The position numbers were made by a program, and so were the translations under genes. Of a stretch of 64,000 nt of DNA, positions 29,265-39,214 are shown in pieces; positions within the stretch are counted from its first letter, which is position 1; each line of letters starts with the position of its first letter. This DNA is from Parerythrobacter_A sp963799315 (GTDB taxonomy: Bacteria > Pseudomonadota > Alphaproteobacteria > Sphingomonadales > Sphingomonadaceae): positions 558,001 through 622,000 of the forward strand of contig CAWCWP010000002.1 in NCBI GenBank assembly GCA_963799315.1, in the 5' to 3' direction. A model generated the notes under the pieces. It saw only the letters and a program-made list of their open reading frames with translations. It searched no databases and was not told where the DNA came from.

Positions 29265-30043
29265 TGTTTTGGTGCTTTCTCCCCGGCCCCTTTGTCCAAC
29301 GCATTGCCGACAGCCAGACCGCCTTCGCCGTAGAGGTAGGACGGGTCGAACTTTCCGATTTTCTTCAGTTTTTCGCCGTCGAGAATGATGATCCTGCCGC
29401 GCCTGAACTCCACGATACCCGCTTCGCGCAGGTCGCGTAGCGACCGGCTTACATGGACGGTGGAGATGCCGCATATCTGGGCAAGATGACTCTGCTGCAA
29501 AGGCGTTTGGAAGCCGCTGCTTTTGCCAAGGTCCACCATTCGCAAACGATACCACAATTCTGCGAAAAGGTGTGCCAGTCGGGCCATTGCGCGCAAGTTC
29601 TGGCCTTTCATAATCCACTCGCGGTGGATCGATGCATCGAGCAGGGTCGAGAACCAGAAAATGCGTGCCAGGTGCGGTTCGTCCTCTATCACCTTGTTCA
29701 AACGTTCGTGTGGCACGTAGCCGACTTCCGCCTCCCCTATAGCCATCAGGTCATGATCTAGCCGCTTCAGCGCGAATGCGTGCAGATCGACGAAATCCCC
29801 GGCGACCTGAAAACCTACGATACTGCGCTGCCCGTCTTCATGGATCGTGCGAAGCATGTGGCCCGAAATGAGTATCGTCGAGAAATCGCAGAAATCTCCG
29901 CGTTTCAGCAACAGCTCGTCGCCTTGCAATACCTCCGTTTTCGCCACCAGGCCTTCGAGAATATCACGTTCGTCTGGAGTGATTGCATGACGCAAACGGC
30001 CTTGCAGGAACCGGCCTGTCAACGGATGCTCGTGATGGCTCAC
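29261..30043 (-). CDS. Crp/Fnr-family transcriptional regulator
   Basis: 260 residues. The N-terminal cyclic-nucleotide-binding-like beta-roll (LLLKRGDFCDFSTILISGHM, SIVGFQVAGDFVDLHAFALK) is followed by a dimer helix and a Crp-type helix-turn-helix (LQQSHLAQICGISTVHVSRS, LREAGIVEFRRGRIIIL). No Fnr-type N-terminal cysteine cluster is present. Its stop overlaps the sulfotransferase start, so the two are one transcription unit. About 160 nt separate it from the divergent glycosyltransferase at 30202. Its position between the MAA cluster and the sugar genes makes it a candidate regulator of either. Confidence 0.9.
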   Translation of the reverse strand: MSHHEHPLTGRFLQGRLRHAITPDERDILEGLVAKTEVLQGDELLLKRGDFCDFSTILISGHMLRTIHEDGQRSIVGFQVAGDFVDLHAFALKRLDHDLMAIGEAEVGYVPHERLNKVIEDEPHLARIFWFSTLLDASIHREWIMKGQNLRAMARLAHLFAELWYRLRMVDLGKSSGFQTPLQQSHLAQICGISTVHVSRSLRDLREAGIVEFRRGRIIILDGEKLKKIGKFDPSYLYGEGGLAVGNALDKGAGEKAPKQ

Positions 30044-30201
30044 ACAGTTTCTCCGCGTGTATGGGGCAGCGATCGACCGCTGTAAGAAGTGCTTCTGATA
30101 CGCACAACTTAGCCTTTGTTTCCAATGGAACGGTCATCGCGAACAGCGGCTTGTATCGGGTATACTCCTCAAACGGCGGGAGCGTCTCGGAGCAGAATTG
30201 A

Positions 30202-31317
30202 ATGAAAATTGCCGTGGTGGGTCACATCCGCCATCCCATTGCGGAACCGTTCATGGGTGGAATGGAATCGCACAGCCATCAGTTGGTCGCATCGCTAACC
30301 CGGCGTGGGCATGAGGTGACCCTGTTTGCAGCAGCCGGGTCCGACCTGCCGCAAGCCCATGCCATCTGCGCGCAACCCTATGAACAGGTGTTGCCCTGGA
30401 AAATCTGGCGCGGAACGGAGCGCCTTGAGGCATATCAGCATTCCGCTTTCAGCCGCGCATGGGAGGCGATCACGGGAGACGATTTCGATGTGGTCCATAA
30501 CAATTCGTTGTTTGCGCCCCTGATTGCTTGGGCGACGGCGGATGGTATCCCGATGGTCACATCGCACCATGTTCCGCCGTTCGGCGCCATGCGGGACATG
30601 GTGTCCAGTCAAACGCAGTGCGGTTGGCAACGCTTTACGGTGACATCGCGCCACCAGTTGAAATTGTGGAAGGACTGCGATCTTTCGCGCTTTTCCGTGG
30701 TTCATAACGGCATCGACACCGCGCGCTGGCCGGTGGCAAAGCAGCGACACGATCGACTGGTATGGTTCGGCAGGATTACCGAAAACAAGGGGCTGCGCGA
30801 AGCAGTGCAGGCCGCGAAGCAAGGCGATACCCGCCTGGATATTATCGGCACCATCGAAGACGAAGCCTATTTTTCCGACACGGTCGCGCCGTTGCTGGAC
30901 GAACGGATACGCTATCTGGGGCACAAGTCCGGCACTGACTTGCGGCGATCTATTGCGCAGGCAGCCGCTGCGGTCGTTACGCCAATGTGGGACGAACCCT
31001 TCGGCCTCGTCGCCGCCGAAGCGATGAGTTGCGGCGTTCCTGTTATCGCCTTCGACCGGGGCGCCATGCGCGAAGTTATCGGACCGTGCGGTATCTTGGT
31101 GCCGGGTGGCGATATTACAGCCTTGGCGGACGCGATGGCAAATGCCGCAACGCTATCAGGCACGACCGCTCGGCAGCGCATTATCCGGCATTTTTCCATC
31201 GACCAGATGCTGGATGGTTACGAGGGCTGCTACGCCGGGGCGATAGCCAGTTCGGGCGGCACTTCGCCCCGTTCGCGCGCTTCGAGCCAATCCAGCACCG
31301 TCGCCGAGCTGGCGTAG
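30202..31317 (+). CDS. glycosyltransferase family 4
   Basis: 371 residues of GT-B fold. The N-terminal domain starts MKIAVVGHIRHPIAEPFMGG with MESHSHQLVASLTRRGHEVT; the C-terminal nucleotide-sugar domain has LVWFGRITENKGLREAVQAA and the E-x7-E motif PFGLVAAEAMSCGVPVIAFD. The last 29 codons lie opposite the 3' end of the convergent family 2 glycosyltransferase, and that Ser-rich tail looks unlike a normal GT4 ending. It is divergent from the Crp/Fnr gene. The acceptor is unknown; the neighbouring sucrose-phosphate synthase suggests soluble sugars or a glycosylated metabolite. Confidence 0.88.
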   Translation: MKIAVVGHIRHPIAEPFMGGMESHSHQLVASLTRRGHEVTLFAAAGSDLPQAHAICAQPYEQVLPWKIWRGTERLEAYQHSAFSRAWEAITGDDFDVVHNNSLFAPLIAWATADGIPMVTSHHVPPFGAMRDMVSSQTQCGWQRFTVTSRHQLKLWKDCDLSRFSVVHNGIDTARWPVAKQRHDRLVWFGRITENKGLREAVQAAKQGDTRLDIIGTIEDEAYFSDTVAPLLDERIRYLGHKSGTDLRRSIAQAAAAVVTPMWDEPFGLVAAEAMSCGVPVIAFDRGAMREVIGPCGILVPGGDITALADAMANAATLSGTTARQRIIRHFSIDQMLDGYEGCYAGAIASSGGTSPRSRASSQSSTVAELA

Positions 31318-32162
31318 GGCTGATCGACCTGCTGGCGGGTCAAAGCCAGATCGTTTTCCGACGGCTCGCGCAATTTGACCCAGCCATCGCCCTGTCGCTC
31401 GACCAGCCCCATAAGTGTGAAAGCGCGCAGCCAGTGCTGCATTGTGGGTTCACCCCACTTCTCGATGAAGCGATGCGCGTTCGCCAGCACACTGTCCAGG
31501 TGGTGAACCGGCGGCATGTGATGCGGATGATACTGGTGATAGGCCTTGGCCCCGCGCACCCACCAGATCGGCAGGTCGAGTGTCGCGATGGTGCGCCCGA
31601 AATCGGTATCCTCGCCACCATAGCCTACATAGGTCTCGTCGAACCCGCCCGTTCTCGCAAAAGCGGCCTTGGAGAGGGCAAAGTTGAGCGACCAGAAACA
31701 GCGATAATCGTTGCAGGCCCGAACCGGCCCATCGGGTGGGCCAGCGCGTTCGCTATGTTGAACACCGATGCTGTCGAAGGCTTCGTAATCGAGACCGTTG
31801 TCGGTGGCGCCGGCTGGCAGATAGCTTACCTCGCCCATGAAGACGCCGCCATGCACCGTGCTGCATTGTGCATAATCGGCGACCAGTTCGCGATGCGGAA
31901 TGCAATCCACATCCAGGAAGATAAGCAGATCACCAGCTGATGCATTCGCCGCACGGTTGCGCGCTTCTGCAAGCGGAATGCCGCTGGTGCCGAGCATCAC
32001 TTGCCGAACCGGAAACGCTGTTTCCGGCAGATCGTATGCCTCGTCCTGCATGACCGCGATTATCAGTTCGTCTGGCTCGCGCGAGCTTAGCGCAAGGCCG
32101 CGCACGAGATTGGTTAGGTGCTCTGCGCGACCATAGGCCAGCGTGCATACCGAGATGCTCAT
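31230..32162 (-). CDS. glycosyltransferase family 2 with galactosyltransferase-like C-terminus
   Basis: 310 residues, GT-A fold. It has MSISVCTLAYGRAEHLTNLV, the D-x-D metal motif in LLIFLDVDCIPHRELV (about residues 93-108) and the C-terminal acceptor motif GGFDETYVGYGGEDTDFGRT, as in polypeptide N-acetylgalactosaminyl- and galactosyltransferases. Its start overlaps the stop of the next upstream glycosyltransferase (ATGA), so it is the last gene of a three-gene minus-strand operon. It overlaps the convergent GT4 gene by 88 nt. Confidence 0.87.
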   Translation of the reverse strand: MSISVCTLAYGRAEHLTNLVRGLALSSREPDELIIAVMQDEAYDLPETAFPVRQVMLGTSGIPLAEARNRAANASAGDLLIFLDVDCIPHRELVADYAQCSTVHGGVFMGEVSYLPAGATDNGLDYEAFDSIGVQHSERAGPPDGPVRACNDYRCFWSLNFALSKAAFARTGGFDETYVGYGGEDTDFGRTIATLDLPIWWVRGAKAYHQYHPHHMPPVHHLDSVLANAHRFIEKWGEPTMQHWLRAFTLMGLVERQGDGWVKLREPSENDLALTRQQVDQPYASSATVLDWLEARERGEVPPELAIAPA

Positions 32163-33307
32163 GTTCCCGTCGCCAATGTGGTTGCACCTGCATCCTGCGG
32201 CGCGTGCCAGATACGTTCTATCACGTCACCGATGTCCTTCGCTGCCACGGTGGCAGCATCGTCTTTCACAAGAGCACGTTGCCTGTCCGGTTCGATGGCC
32301 TTCGCAGCGCGCCAAAGCTTGTCCCAATCCGTTGCACTGGCGGGCCACTGGCGCGACACTGCTGCTGCGCCTGCGGCATCGAGTGCTTCGGCCTTGCGCA
32401 GCTGTTCCGCGAAATAGCGCCATTCCGGAACCACGATCCACGGCTTCGCTGCCGCTGCGATCATATGCGCCGTCGTGTTCCCGCAACTCGACACCAGCCG
32501 GTTCGCAGCGGAAATCCAGTCCTCCGGATTTTGCACCCAGCCAAGATGGCGCAGGTTCGGCGGCGGCGTTTCATGCCATTCCGTCTGGATTTTTCCCAGC
32601 GTCACCCACTGGCTGTCCGGTTCGGCGCGCGCGCCCAAAGTGAGCGGCGCGGAGGGTAGTCCGGTTCCCCCTCCACCGCCGACCACCACGGCCACATCGA
32701 GTTCCGGATCGAGACCGAGCTTTGCCCGTGCGGTAGCGATGTCGGTCAGGTTCGAACAATCGACGCCGATACCGGGCGCATAGATCGTGCGTTCACGCAT
32801 CCAGGTTGGACGGTCCGGCTGTTCCAGCTCCGGTGCATATGGCGCTAGCAGACCGACAGCACCACGATAGGAGGCCATATGCCCCGGATCGTTGCGGTCG
32901 CCATGTTGCAGCACCGCCATATGCGGAACCGAAGCGATGCGGGCCAATTGCCCCAGTTCAGCCGATACGTCGGTAATGAAAAGTGCGGGCCGGTTCTCTG
33001 CAAACCATCTCGTCAGCGTGGCAATTGCCTGGCTTATCGATGTCCAGCCAAGCGGTGCACAATGCATGGTGTCCGGCAGATCGGCCTCGATCTGCTCGCC
33101 GTCCTGTCCTTCGGGTGCTTCGAACAGGGAAGGTATTTCTATCACCTCGATCCCGTTTGCGAGTTCGGGAAAGATGTCGCTTCGTGCGCTGAAAATCGCG
33201 ATGTCGCGGTGCTTGGCCAGCTCGTTGCAAATGGCCGCTGCCCGCTCGGCATGGCCACGCCCTTGATGGTGAACGAAATAGCCGACAGGGCCTTGGGCAC
33301 GGCTCAT
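32159..33307 (-). CDS. GT-B glycosyltransferase (MurG/GT1-like)
   Basis: 382 residues. The N-terminus VGYFVHHQGRGHAERAAAIC is the glycine-rich acceptor-domain loop seen in MurG- and GT1-like enzymes. The C-terminal donor domain shows VAVVVGGGGGTGLPSAPL, LRHLGWVQNPEDWISAANRL and VSSCGNTTAHMIAAAAKPWI followed by VVPEWRYFAEQLRKAEAL. Both ends overlap neighbours by ATGA, so it is translationally coupled to the sucrose-phosphate-synthase-like gene upstream and the family 2 enzyme downstream. Substrates are not predictable from the sequence alone. Confidence 0.85.
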   Translation of the reverse strand: MSRAQGPVGYFVHHQGRGHAERAAAICNELAKHRDIAIFSARSDIFPELANGIEVIEIPSLFEAPEGQDGEQIEADLPDTMHCAPLGWTSISQAIATLTRWFAENRPALFITDVSAELGQLARIASVPHMAVLQHGDRNDPGHMASYRGAVGLLAPYAPELEQPDRPTWMRERTIYAPGIGVDCSNLTDIATARAKLGLDPELDVAVVVGGGGGTGLPSAPLTLGARAEPDSQWVTLGKIQTEWHETPPPNLRHLGWVQNPEDWISAANRLVSSCGNTTAHMIAAAAKPWIVVPEWRYFAEQLRKAEALDAAGAAAVSRQWPASATDWDKLWRAAKAIEPDRQRALVKDDAATVAAKDIGDVIERIWHAPQDAGATTLATGT

Positions 33308-35382
33308 GCTGCGTGCTCCAGCAAAGCATCGTCGCGAGAGTCTTCGTCCAACGCTTTCAAATACGCGCGAAACCCTTCCAATACGCCAGCCGCATGGTTG
33401 CCATGCGCCTGATAGGCCCCGCCTTCATTACACAAGACGCGCAATTCAGGTTCGCAGTTGCCGACCACAATCGCGTTCGGACAATCGGTGAGCATGTCGG
33501 TATCGTTGCCGCTGTCGCCTGCCACGATTACACGGTTCATCGACATGCCCAATGTCGCAGCCACGTGCGACACCGCTGCGCTCTTGCCAGCCGATGCAGG
33601 AAGCACATCGAGCAGGTGGCCGTGGCTAAAAACCACGCGGGCCGGAATGCCGGACGAAGCAACCGCCGCGCGCACTGTGCTTAGTTGCGACATGTCATCC
33701 AGCGTATAGCTCGCCTTGAACCGTCTCTGGTCGACCGAACCCTGCGGCTTCAAGCCACGGATACCGCCCAACGCCGCCGATACGGACGCATGATCCCACG
33801 CGCTGTCGTGCAAGGCTGCGAACGCCTTGTCCGCAACCAGCCCCTCCGGCTTCTGCCAATATATCTCGGTGCCGACGGACGTAATCCAGAACGCAGGTTC
33901 GGGCAGATCCCAGTCGCGCATGACGCGTCGGGCCTCCGTCAAAGATCGCCCGGTGGCCACGCCGAACGCGACATCGTCGCGATTGTGCAGGAATTGCGTC
34001 AACTGAACCGCAGACGCGCGGCATCCGGTCAGGGTGTTGTCAATATCGCTAACAAGCAACGTGCGCCGTTTCACAGCGACCACCGGAGTTGCAGCTGGCT
34101 CGACAAGCGCAGCAGCTACCTTGTGAAAGCTTCGCGCGTAATGCGCCCATGTTACCCGGCGAATGTTGGCTAAAGCATTTGCAGAAGCCCGGTGCCATGC
34201 CGTGTGGTCCGATATGATCGTTCCGATAGCGTCGCCTATTGCACGCCGGTCGGTCGGCTCGACCAGAACGCCATGCTTGAGTTCGTCGATAATGTCGTTC
34301 GGGCCGCCGTGACAGGTCGCCACCACCGGCAAGCCGTGCACTGCCGCTTCGAGGATAGTCAGGCCGAACGGCTCGACCAGCGCAGGATTGACGAATACGC
34401 CCTTCGATTGCCGCGCCAGTGCATACAAGCCGCGCACCTGGGACGCATCGTGCTGGCGAGGATACGCGACCATGCCGTGCAGATCATGGCGGTCGATCAG
34501 CTCGATTAGATCACGCAGCACCTCGACCTGTTCGGCTTCGCCATGTCCTACCGAATGCCGCAGGCCCGGAAGAATGACGAGATTGGCGGACGTCCGAAGC
34601 GTCTCACTCTGCGCGTAAGCCTCGACCAGAGCGGCAAGGTTTTTCTTTTTCACGGGCCGGGCGATGGCCAGAATAATTGGCTTCTCGATATTCCTAAGAA
34701 ACGGCGCGATCAAAGCACCCGCTCGCGTCATGTCGTCCGGCGATGCAGGGGTTTGGTCGATACCCGGGCGGATACGGTGAATCCGCGTCTCGTCAGCCGA
34801 CGGGTAAGCAACCAGCTGCCGCTCGCATTCATCCCGCGACGACCCGACGGTGAGATCCGCCGCGGCTATCGCGCGGTCTTCCTGCGCTATACGTGCTTCG
34901 AGTGCGACCGAAGGCGTGGCACTTGTTTCGCGCTTGTCGATACCAAGCGAATGGGCGGTATAGATAAACGGAATGCCCAATGCCTCGCGCACATCGGCAG
35001 CAACGTGCGCGGCATCGGCGAAATGCGCGTGGATCACGTCGGGCAAGCGGTCACGGGATTGCAGCTCGGCAATCAGTGCCGAAGTGAAGGCCGGAAGGTC
35101 AGCCGCAAGTCGTTCTTTGGCGAGGTAACCGCGATTGCCGCTATCGATGCGCGTGATGACAAAACGCGGCGCTACCTGTTCGCTTCGGCACGAATGGATT
35201 GAGCCGAGGGCAGAGGCATCGAACAATCGCGTGACAATCTCCGCCCGTGAAACATCCTCGCGTTCGGACAAGGCGCGCATGGCACCGAGCAGGTAGGTAA
35301 TATGCCCGCCGGTATCCTCGGTGACACCATATCGCGGTATCCCACGGACGCATCCTCCCAGAGCTATCGCGAGAACCTGCAT
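33304..35382 (-). CDS. sucrose-phosphate synthase-like glycosyltransferase fused to an HAD sucrose-phosphatase domain
   Basis: 692 residues. Residues 1 to about 440 form a GT4 sucrose-phosphate-synthase-like domain (YGVTEDTGGHITYLLGAMRA, DVIHAHFADAAHVAADV, IYTAHSLGIDKRE, and the donor motif NPALVEPFGLTILEAAVHG). Residues from about 450 form an HAD phosphatase with an intact motif I (LLVSDIDNTLTGC), GVATGRSLTEARRVM and motif IV VIVAGDSGNDTDMLTD. One protein could therefore make sucrose (or mannosylfructose) and remove the phosphate, as in some cyanobacterial sucrose-phosphate synthases. It heads the operon 35382 to 31230. A role in osmotic or desiccation tolerance is the usual one for this enzyme class; the exact sugars are inferred. 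Confidence 0.85.
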   Translation of the reverse strand: MQVLAIALGGCVRGIPRYGVTEDTGGHITYLLGAMRALSEREDVSRAEIVTRLFDASALGSIHSCRSEQVAPRFVITRIDSGNRGYLAKERLAADLPAFTSALIAELQSRDRLPDVIHAHFADAAHVAADVREALGIPFIYTAHSLGIDKRETSATPSVALEARIAQEDRAIAAADLTVGSSRDECERQLVAYPSADETRIHRIRPGIDQTPASPDDMTRAGALIAPFLRNIEKPIILAIARPVKKKNLAALVEAYAQSETLRTSANLVILPGLRHSVGHGEAEQVEVLRDLIELIDRHDLHGMVAYPRQHDASQVRGLYALARQSKGVFVNPALVEPFGLTILEAAVHGLPVVATCHGGPNDIIDELKHGVLVEPTDRRAIGDAIGTIISDHTAWHRASANALANIRRVTWAHYARSFHKVAAALVEPAATPVVAVKRRTLLVSDIDNTLTGCRASAVQLTQFLHNRDDVAFGVATGRSLTEARRVMRDWDLPEPAFWITSVGTEIYWQKPEGLVADKAFAALHDSAWDHASVSAALGGIRGLKPQGSVDQRRFKASYTLDDMSQLSTVRAAVASSGIPARVVFSHGHLLDVLPASAGKSAAVSHVAATLGMSMNRVIVAGDSGNDTDMLTDCPNAIVVGNCEPELRVLCNEGGAYQAHGNHAAGVLEGFRAYLKALDEDSRDDALLEHAA

Positions 35383-35764
35383 CTAATCCCTTTCGCAGCG
35401 TTGAAGACACTACAAAAAGGGTCCAGTCGACCGGTGCGTTCCGGTCTTAGTATTTGTTACAGGGACTTGCGTAAATTATGTTATGTGAGGGTAAGCAGGG
35501 CGACGAAGACCGAGAAATCACGTTCGACGAGGCTGTAGCGTAGCTGCGTTCCATCGATAGAATAGCGTTCAGGAATGCTTCCGGCTGGCGAGCTTGCGCC
35601 AAGTCGTGTCGAAATCTGGGGTCGGATGCTCAGTGGGACCTATAGAACTACGCTCTTCTCAATGAATATCATGCGATGAAGGGAACACCCTGGCATTGCG
35701 CGAGTGGTGATTCAGGCTGCTTGAAACCGTCCCACAACGCCAGGCCACCAGGTCATATTCAGAT
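35383..35764. other. non-coding gap, no gene supported
   Basis: This stretch lies upstream of the sucrose-phosphate-synthase operon and must contain its promoter near 35400-35480. The remainder has only short open stretches. One reverse-strand piece without a start codon (about 35470-35630, containing SIDGTQLRYSLVERDFSVFV) looks faintly protein-like and may be a gene remnant, but I could not connect it to anything. Confidence 0.4.
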
Positions 35765-35806
35765 TAAAAAGAAGGGGAGAGAAACGGTCAAACCGCTTCT
35801 CTCCCC
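35765..35806 (-). terminator. rho-independent terminator of the adhesin gene
   Basis: An almost perfect 15-bp hairpin: left arm 35774-35788, three-base loop CAA, right arm 35792-35806 with one mismatch. Read on the minus strand it is followed by a run of U (AAAAA at 35766-35770 on the plus strand). It sits 28 nt beyond the stop of the trimeric autotransporter gene at 35834, in the right orientation to end that transcript. Confidence 0.85.
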
Positions 35807-35833
35807 TCCAGAAAAAACGTCAGCAATCAGGGA

Positions 35834-38800
35834 TCAGAATTCCCCGGCGATGCCGATACGTGCCGCGGTATTGCTGCCGCCGGAATAGGAGATGCCGGCG
35901 GTAACTGCGAACGGATTATCCAAATCCAACCGATGCGCCAGGCTAAAGCCCATGCCGTATTCACCGCGATACATTGCGCCGTTTGCGCTGTAGGATGTCC
36001 TGCCCGGCTCCGACGGGAACGGCGCGTCGGTCATCGCCGTGACGGCCGCGATACCGCGATTGGTTTCGCGCCGTTCGATGGTAGCAAGGTCGAACAGCAT
36101 GTCGATATTTTGGCTGTTGGCCCCGGCGAGTGCCGTCACCGCCCGTATGGGGGCAATGTCGAGCGCGGTCGTGCCGAGATTGCCAGCGGTATCGGTCGTT
36201 ACCAGGCTGACTGTGCCGGTCTGCTGCGCGTTACCGGCACCCGAACCGAGTCCGGCGAAGGTGTAGGTGCTGGTGCCGGTTCCGATGGCAACCTGACCAG
36301 CACGGGTGGCACGGGCACCGTTGCCCAATGCTATCGCCCCGGCACCCGTTGCGCTGGACCCGTTGCCCAGCGCGATGGCACCGTTGCCGATGGTGCTGTT
36401 GGTGTTCCCGATGGCGACAGCGCCGGTGCCGGTCGCCGTGTTGTCGGCCCCCAGCGCAACCGCGCCGGTCCCGGTCGCAAGGTTCGGATCGCCGATTGCG
36501 ACCGCCCCGTTGCCCGATGCGACATTGGCCGCGCCGATGGAAACGGCCATTCCGTCACGTGCGATAGCGCCTGCCCCCAGCGCCACCGACCGACCACCGC
36601 TGGCAACGCTACCGCCGCCGATGGCGATGGCTTCGTCGCCCGATGCAACGGCATCGGCTGCGTCGGAATTCACTTCGTAATAGGCAAGTTCTGCGGAGTT
36701 CGCCTCTGATCGGGCGATGGCGATATCGGCATCAGCCTGCGCCGCCTGCGCCGTTGCCCGTGCTTGGTCCGCATCCGCCTGGGCGTCGACGGCGCGTTCG
36801 AACGCGGCATCCGCCTGCTCCTGCGCTTCGGCAATATTCGTGCTCGTCGCCATGGCTACACGCTGGGCTTCACGAGCCTCCGTTCGTGCCTGATCGGCGG
36901 TCGTTTGTGCTGCTGCTGCCGTGGTGAAGGCGGTATCTGCCCGATCTATCGCTTCGGCGGCCTCGGTGCGTGCCAGACCGGCCACACCGAGCGCGTTATC
37001 CGCCGATGTCTGCGCGGCTGCGGCACTGTCGGCATTGCGCGTGATTGCAGCATCCTGCGCCATATTCTGCGACAGGGCCCGACGTGCATCGTTCTGCGCT
37101 GTCGCCGCTACAGTTTGCGCGCCTTCGGCTGCGGCCTGCGCATCGTCGGCGGTACTCCTGGCCGCGCGTGCGTTTACCAGCGCTGCATCGGCCGTGTCGG
37201 TAGCCGCAGCCACGCCATTCCGAGCCGCCGCGATATCATCTGCGTTTTGCGCGATTGCCGCATCCTGGCTCGCGTTTTGCGACAGGGCCAGCTGCGCATC
37301 GTTCTGCGCGTTTGTGGCGGTGGCCTGAGCAGCGTTGGCGGCGTCCTGCGCAGTTTCAGCCGTTGTCAGCGCGTCGGATGCGATATCCTCAACATCGAAC
37401 AACTGGGCTATATTCACGGCATCGGTGGACTCTTCACCGGCTGCGACATTTGTGATCTGGCGTTCCGAACCCTCTCTGCCGACAGACACCGTGAAGTCAC
37501 GGAAGGCGGAAAATTCTGCGCCCAATGCGACCGATCCAACAACATCTTCATTCACTTCCGATCCCGCGCCTATAGCCACACCTGCAGTTGCGCCTTCGCG
37601 GATAAGGGCAGATGATCCGATCGCAACGCCTTCACTTGCCCCCTCGCGGACATTGGCATTGGCCCCGATCGCCACGCCTGCAAATGCTTCCTCACCGACA
37701 ATCGCGTCCGCTCCGATGGCTACACCTGCTTCGGCATCATTGGAAACGACCGCAGATACGCCCAGCGCTGTTGATTCCGATGCACGCGCCTGAGCCTCTG
37801 CACCCACCGCGACCGTATCGGCGGCCACGGCTTGGGCGCTATATCCCAGTGCAGTTGCACTATCGTTCTGCGCCAGGGAAAGGGCACCGATCGCAATCTG
37901 GCCGAGCGCCGGAGAGCCTTCACCGTTCACTGTCGCGCCAAGTCCCATCGCGATCGACAGGTCGGCATCGGCCATCGACCCGGTGCCCAACGCCACGCTG
38001 CCGAAGCCGAAGGACCTTGCGCCCTGCAAGTCTGTCTTCGGTCACACCGTCCGGCGGCGTCATCAGCCCCCCAGGTAACATGAAGGGCCCCTCTTCTATG
38101 GCGTCCGGGTCGGTGGACACAGGGTTGCCATCTTCATCGACGAAAACCGGTGTCGGGCCGAGAACGGACCCGGACCGAATGGTCCCGGGTTGAACGGACC
38201 AGGGCCATCCGGATCAGGCCCGTCCGGATCAGGCACAACGCCATTATCTAAAATCAATGACGATCCTATGGCAACTGCGCCCAGACCGAGCCCGGTGGTC
38301 TGGGCACCGATCGCAATCGATGATCCATTCAACGCTTCGGATTCGAACCCGACCCCGATCGCCGCGTTGCCGGTAACGAGGCTGTCCACACCGATGGCAA
38401 TTTGCGAACTGGTACCGGGAAACTGTCCCGGGAAACCGGGGAACGGGCGTTCCAGCACGGTTGCGCCGGCACCAAGAACGATAGCCCCTGTCGTGTCCGC
38501 GATGGCATTGGCACCGATCACGATGCTATTTTCTCCGTCGCTTTCGGCCCTCGATCCGATCGCAATGCCGCGGTTCGCCAAGGCGGAGCTATCGACGCCG
38601 ATAGAAATTGCGTCAGTATCCCCGGCAACGGCGCCTGTTCCCACGGCAATCGAACCTGCACCTTCAGATACCGCATCGACACCGCAGGCCAGACCGGCAG
38701 CTCCGTCTTCCGAACTCTCCGCGTCGCCATCGGTATCGACCCCATCGGTCGCGGTTCCGTCGTCGTTCGTATCCAGCAGGCAGGTCTCGGCATTGGCGGG

Positions 38801-38923
38801 CGCTGACACGGCGAAAGGCGATGCGGTGCTGACCAGCAACAGCGCCAGTCCGCGGCCGCCCAATTTTGCCAAGCCGGTCTTGCGAACAGCTTCAGCAGAA
38901 AGCGATGGTACGGTCTTGGTCAT
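35834..38923 (-). CDS. trimeric autotransporter adhesin (YadA-like); frameshifts near 38030 and 38165
   Basis: About 1,030 residues from the ATG at 38921-38923. A long signal region (MTKTVPSLSAEAVRKTGLAK to VSAPANA) precedes YadA head repeats with the A-I-G-x-x-A pattern (GSIAVGTGAVAGDTDAISIG). A Pro/Gly linker, a long Ala-rich coiled-coil stalk (repeated TAETAQDAANAAQATATNAQ units), a second head block (GTGAVAIGNTNSTIGNGAIA) and the C-terminal membrane anchor (GEYGMGFSLAHRLDLDNPFA, final Phe) follow. The frame changes twice: near 38165 one base seems missing, and near 38030 there is one extra T. Between them the frame reads TPVFVDEDGNPVSTDPDAIE. It would be a surface adhesin or biofilm protein if intact. 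Confidence 0.8.
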
Positions 38924-39214
38924 AATGCGATTCCTTTGTCCGGCCGGGCATTTCGCGGACCCCTCTAGTTCGCTTTCTGCCGACTTTACGGAACACCCCT
39001 TCGCCGCAAGGCTCCGACTGCACATCACCCTGCGGGGGGACGGATGGCGAATTTTTGGCAGGACCATTTGATTTCCCAAGAAAAATAGCGCCGCCCTTGT
39101 TGCCCTGAACGTATGGATTTCGCGCGTCCGTGCAGTTGATTGTCTGCCGCTGCATGTTAGGCATTCGGCGGGCATGAAGGTGCTGCGATTGGACACGGGA
39201 GGGGCATCATTATC
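38924..39214. promoter_or_regulatory. divergent promoter region between adhesin and MFS genes
   Basis: A 291-nt gap between two divergent genes. It contains the ribosome-binding region for the MFS gene (GGAGGGG around 39198-39204) and presumably both promoters. I see no RNA gene or repeat. Confidence 0.4.

Noticed and set aside
35470..35630. Protein-like minus-strand stretch (SIDGTQLRYSLVERDFSVFV)
   Set aside because: No start codon, preceded by a stop, about 50 codons, no family recognised.
36200..38900. Tandem repeats that could suggest a CRISPR or satellite array
   Set aside because: The periodicity is codon-based head and stalk repeats of the trimeric autotransporter, with no spacer structure.
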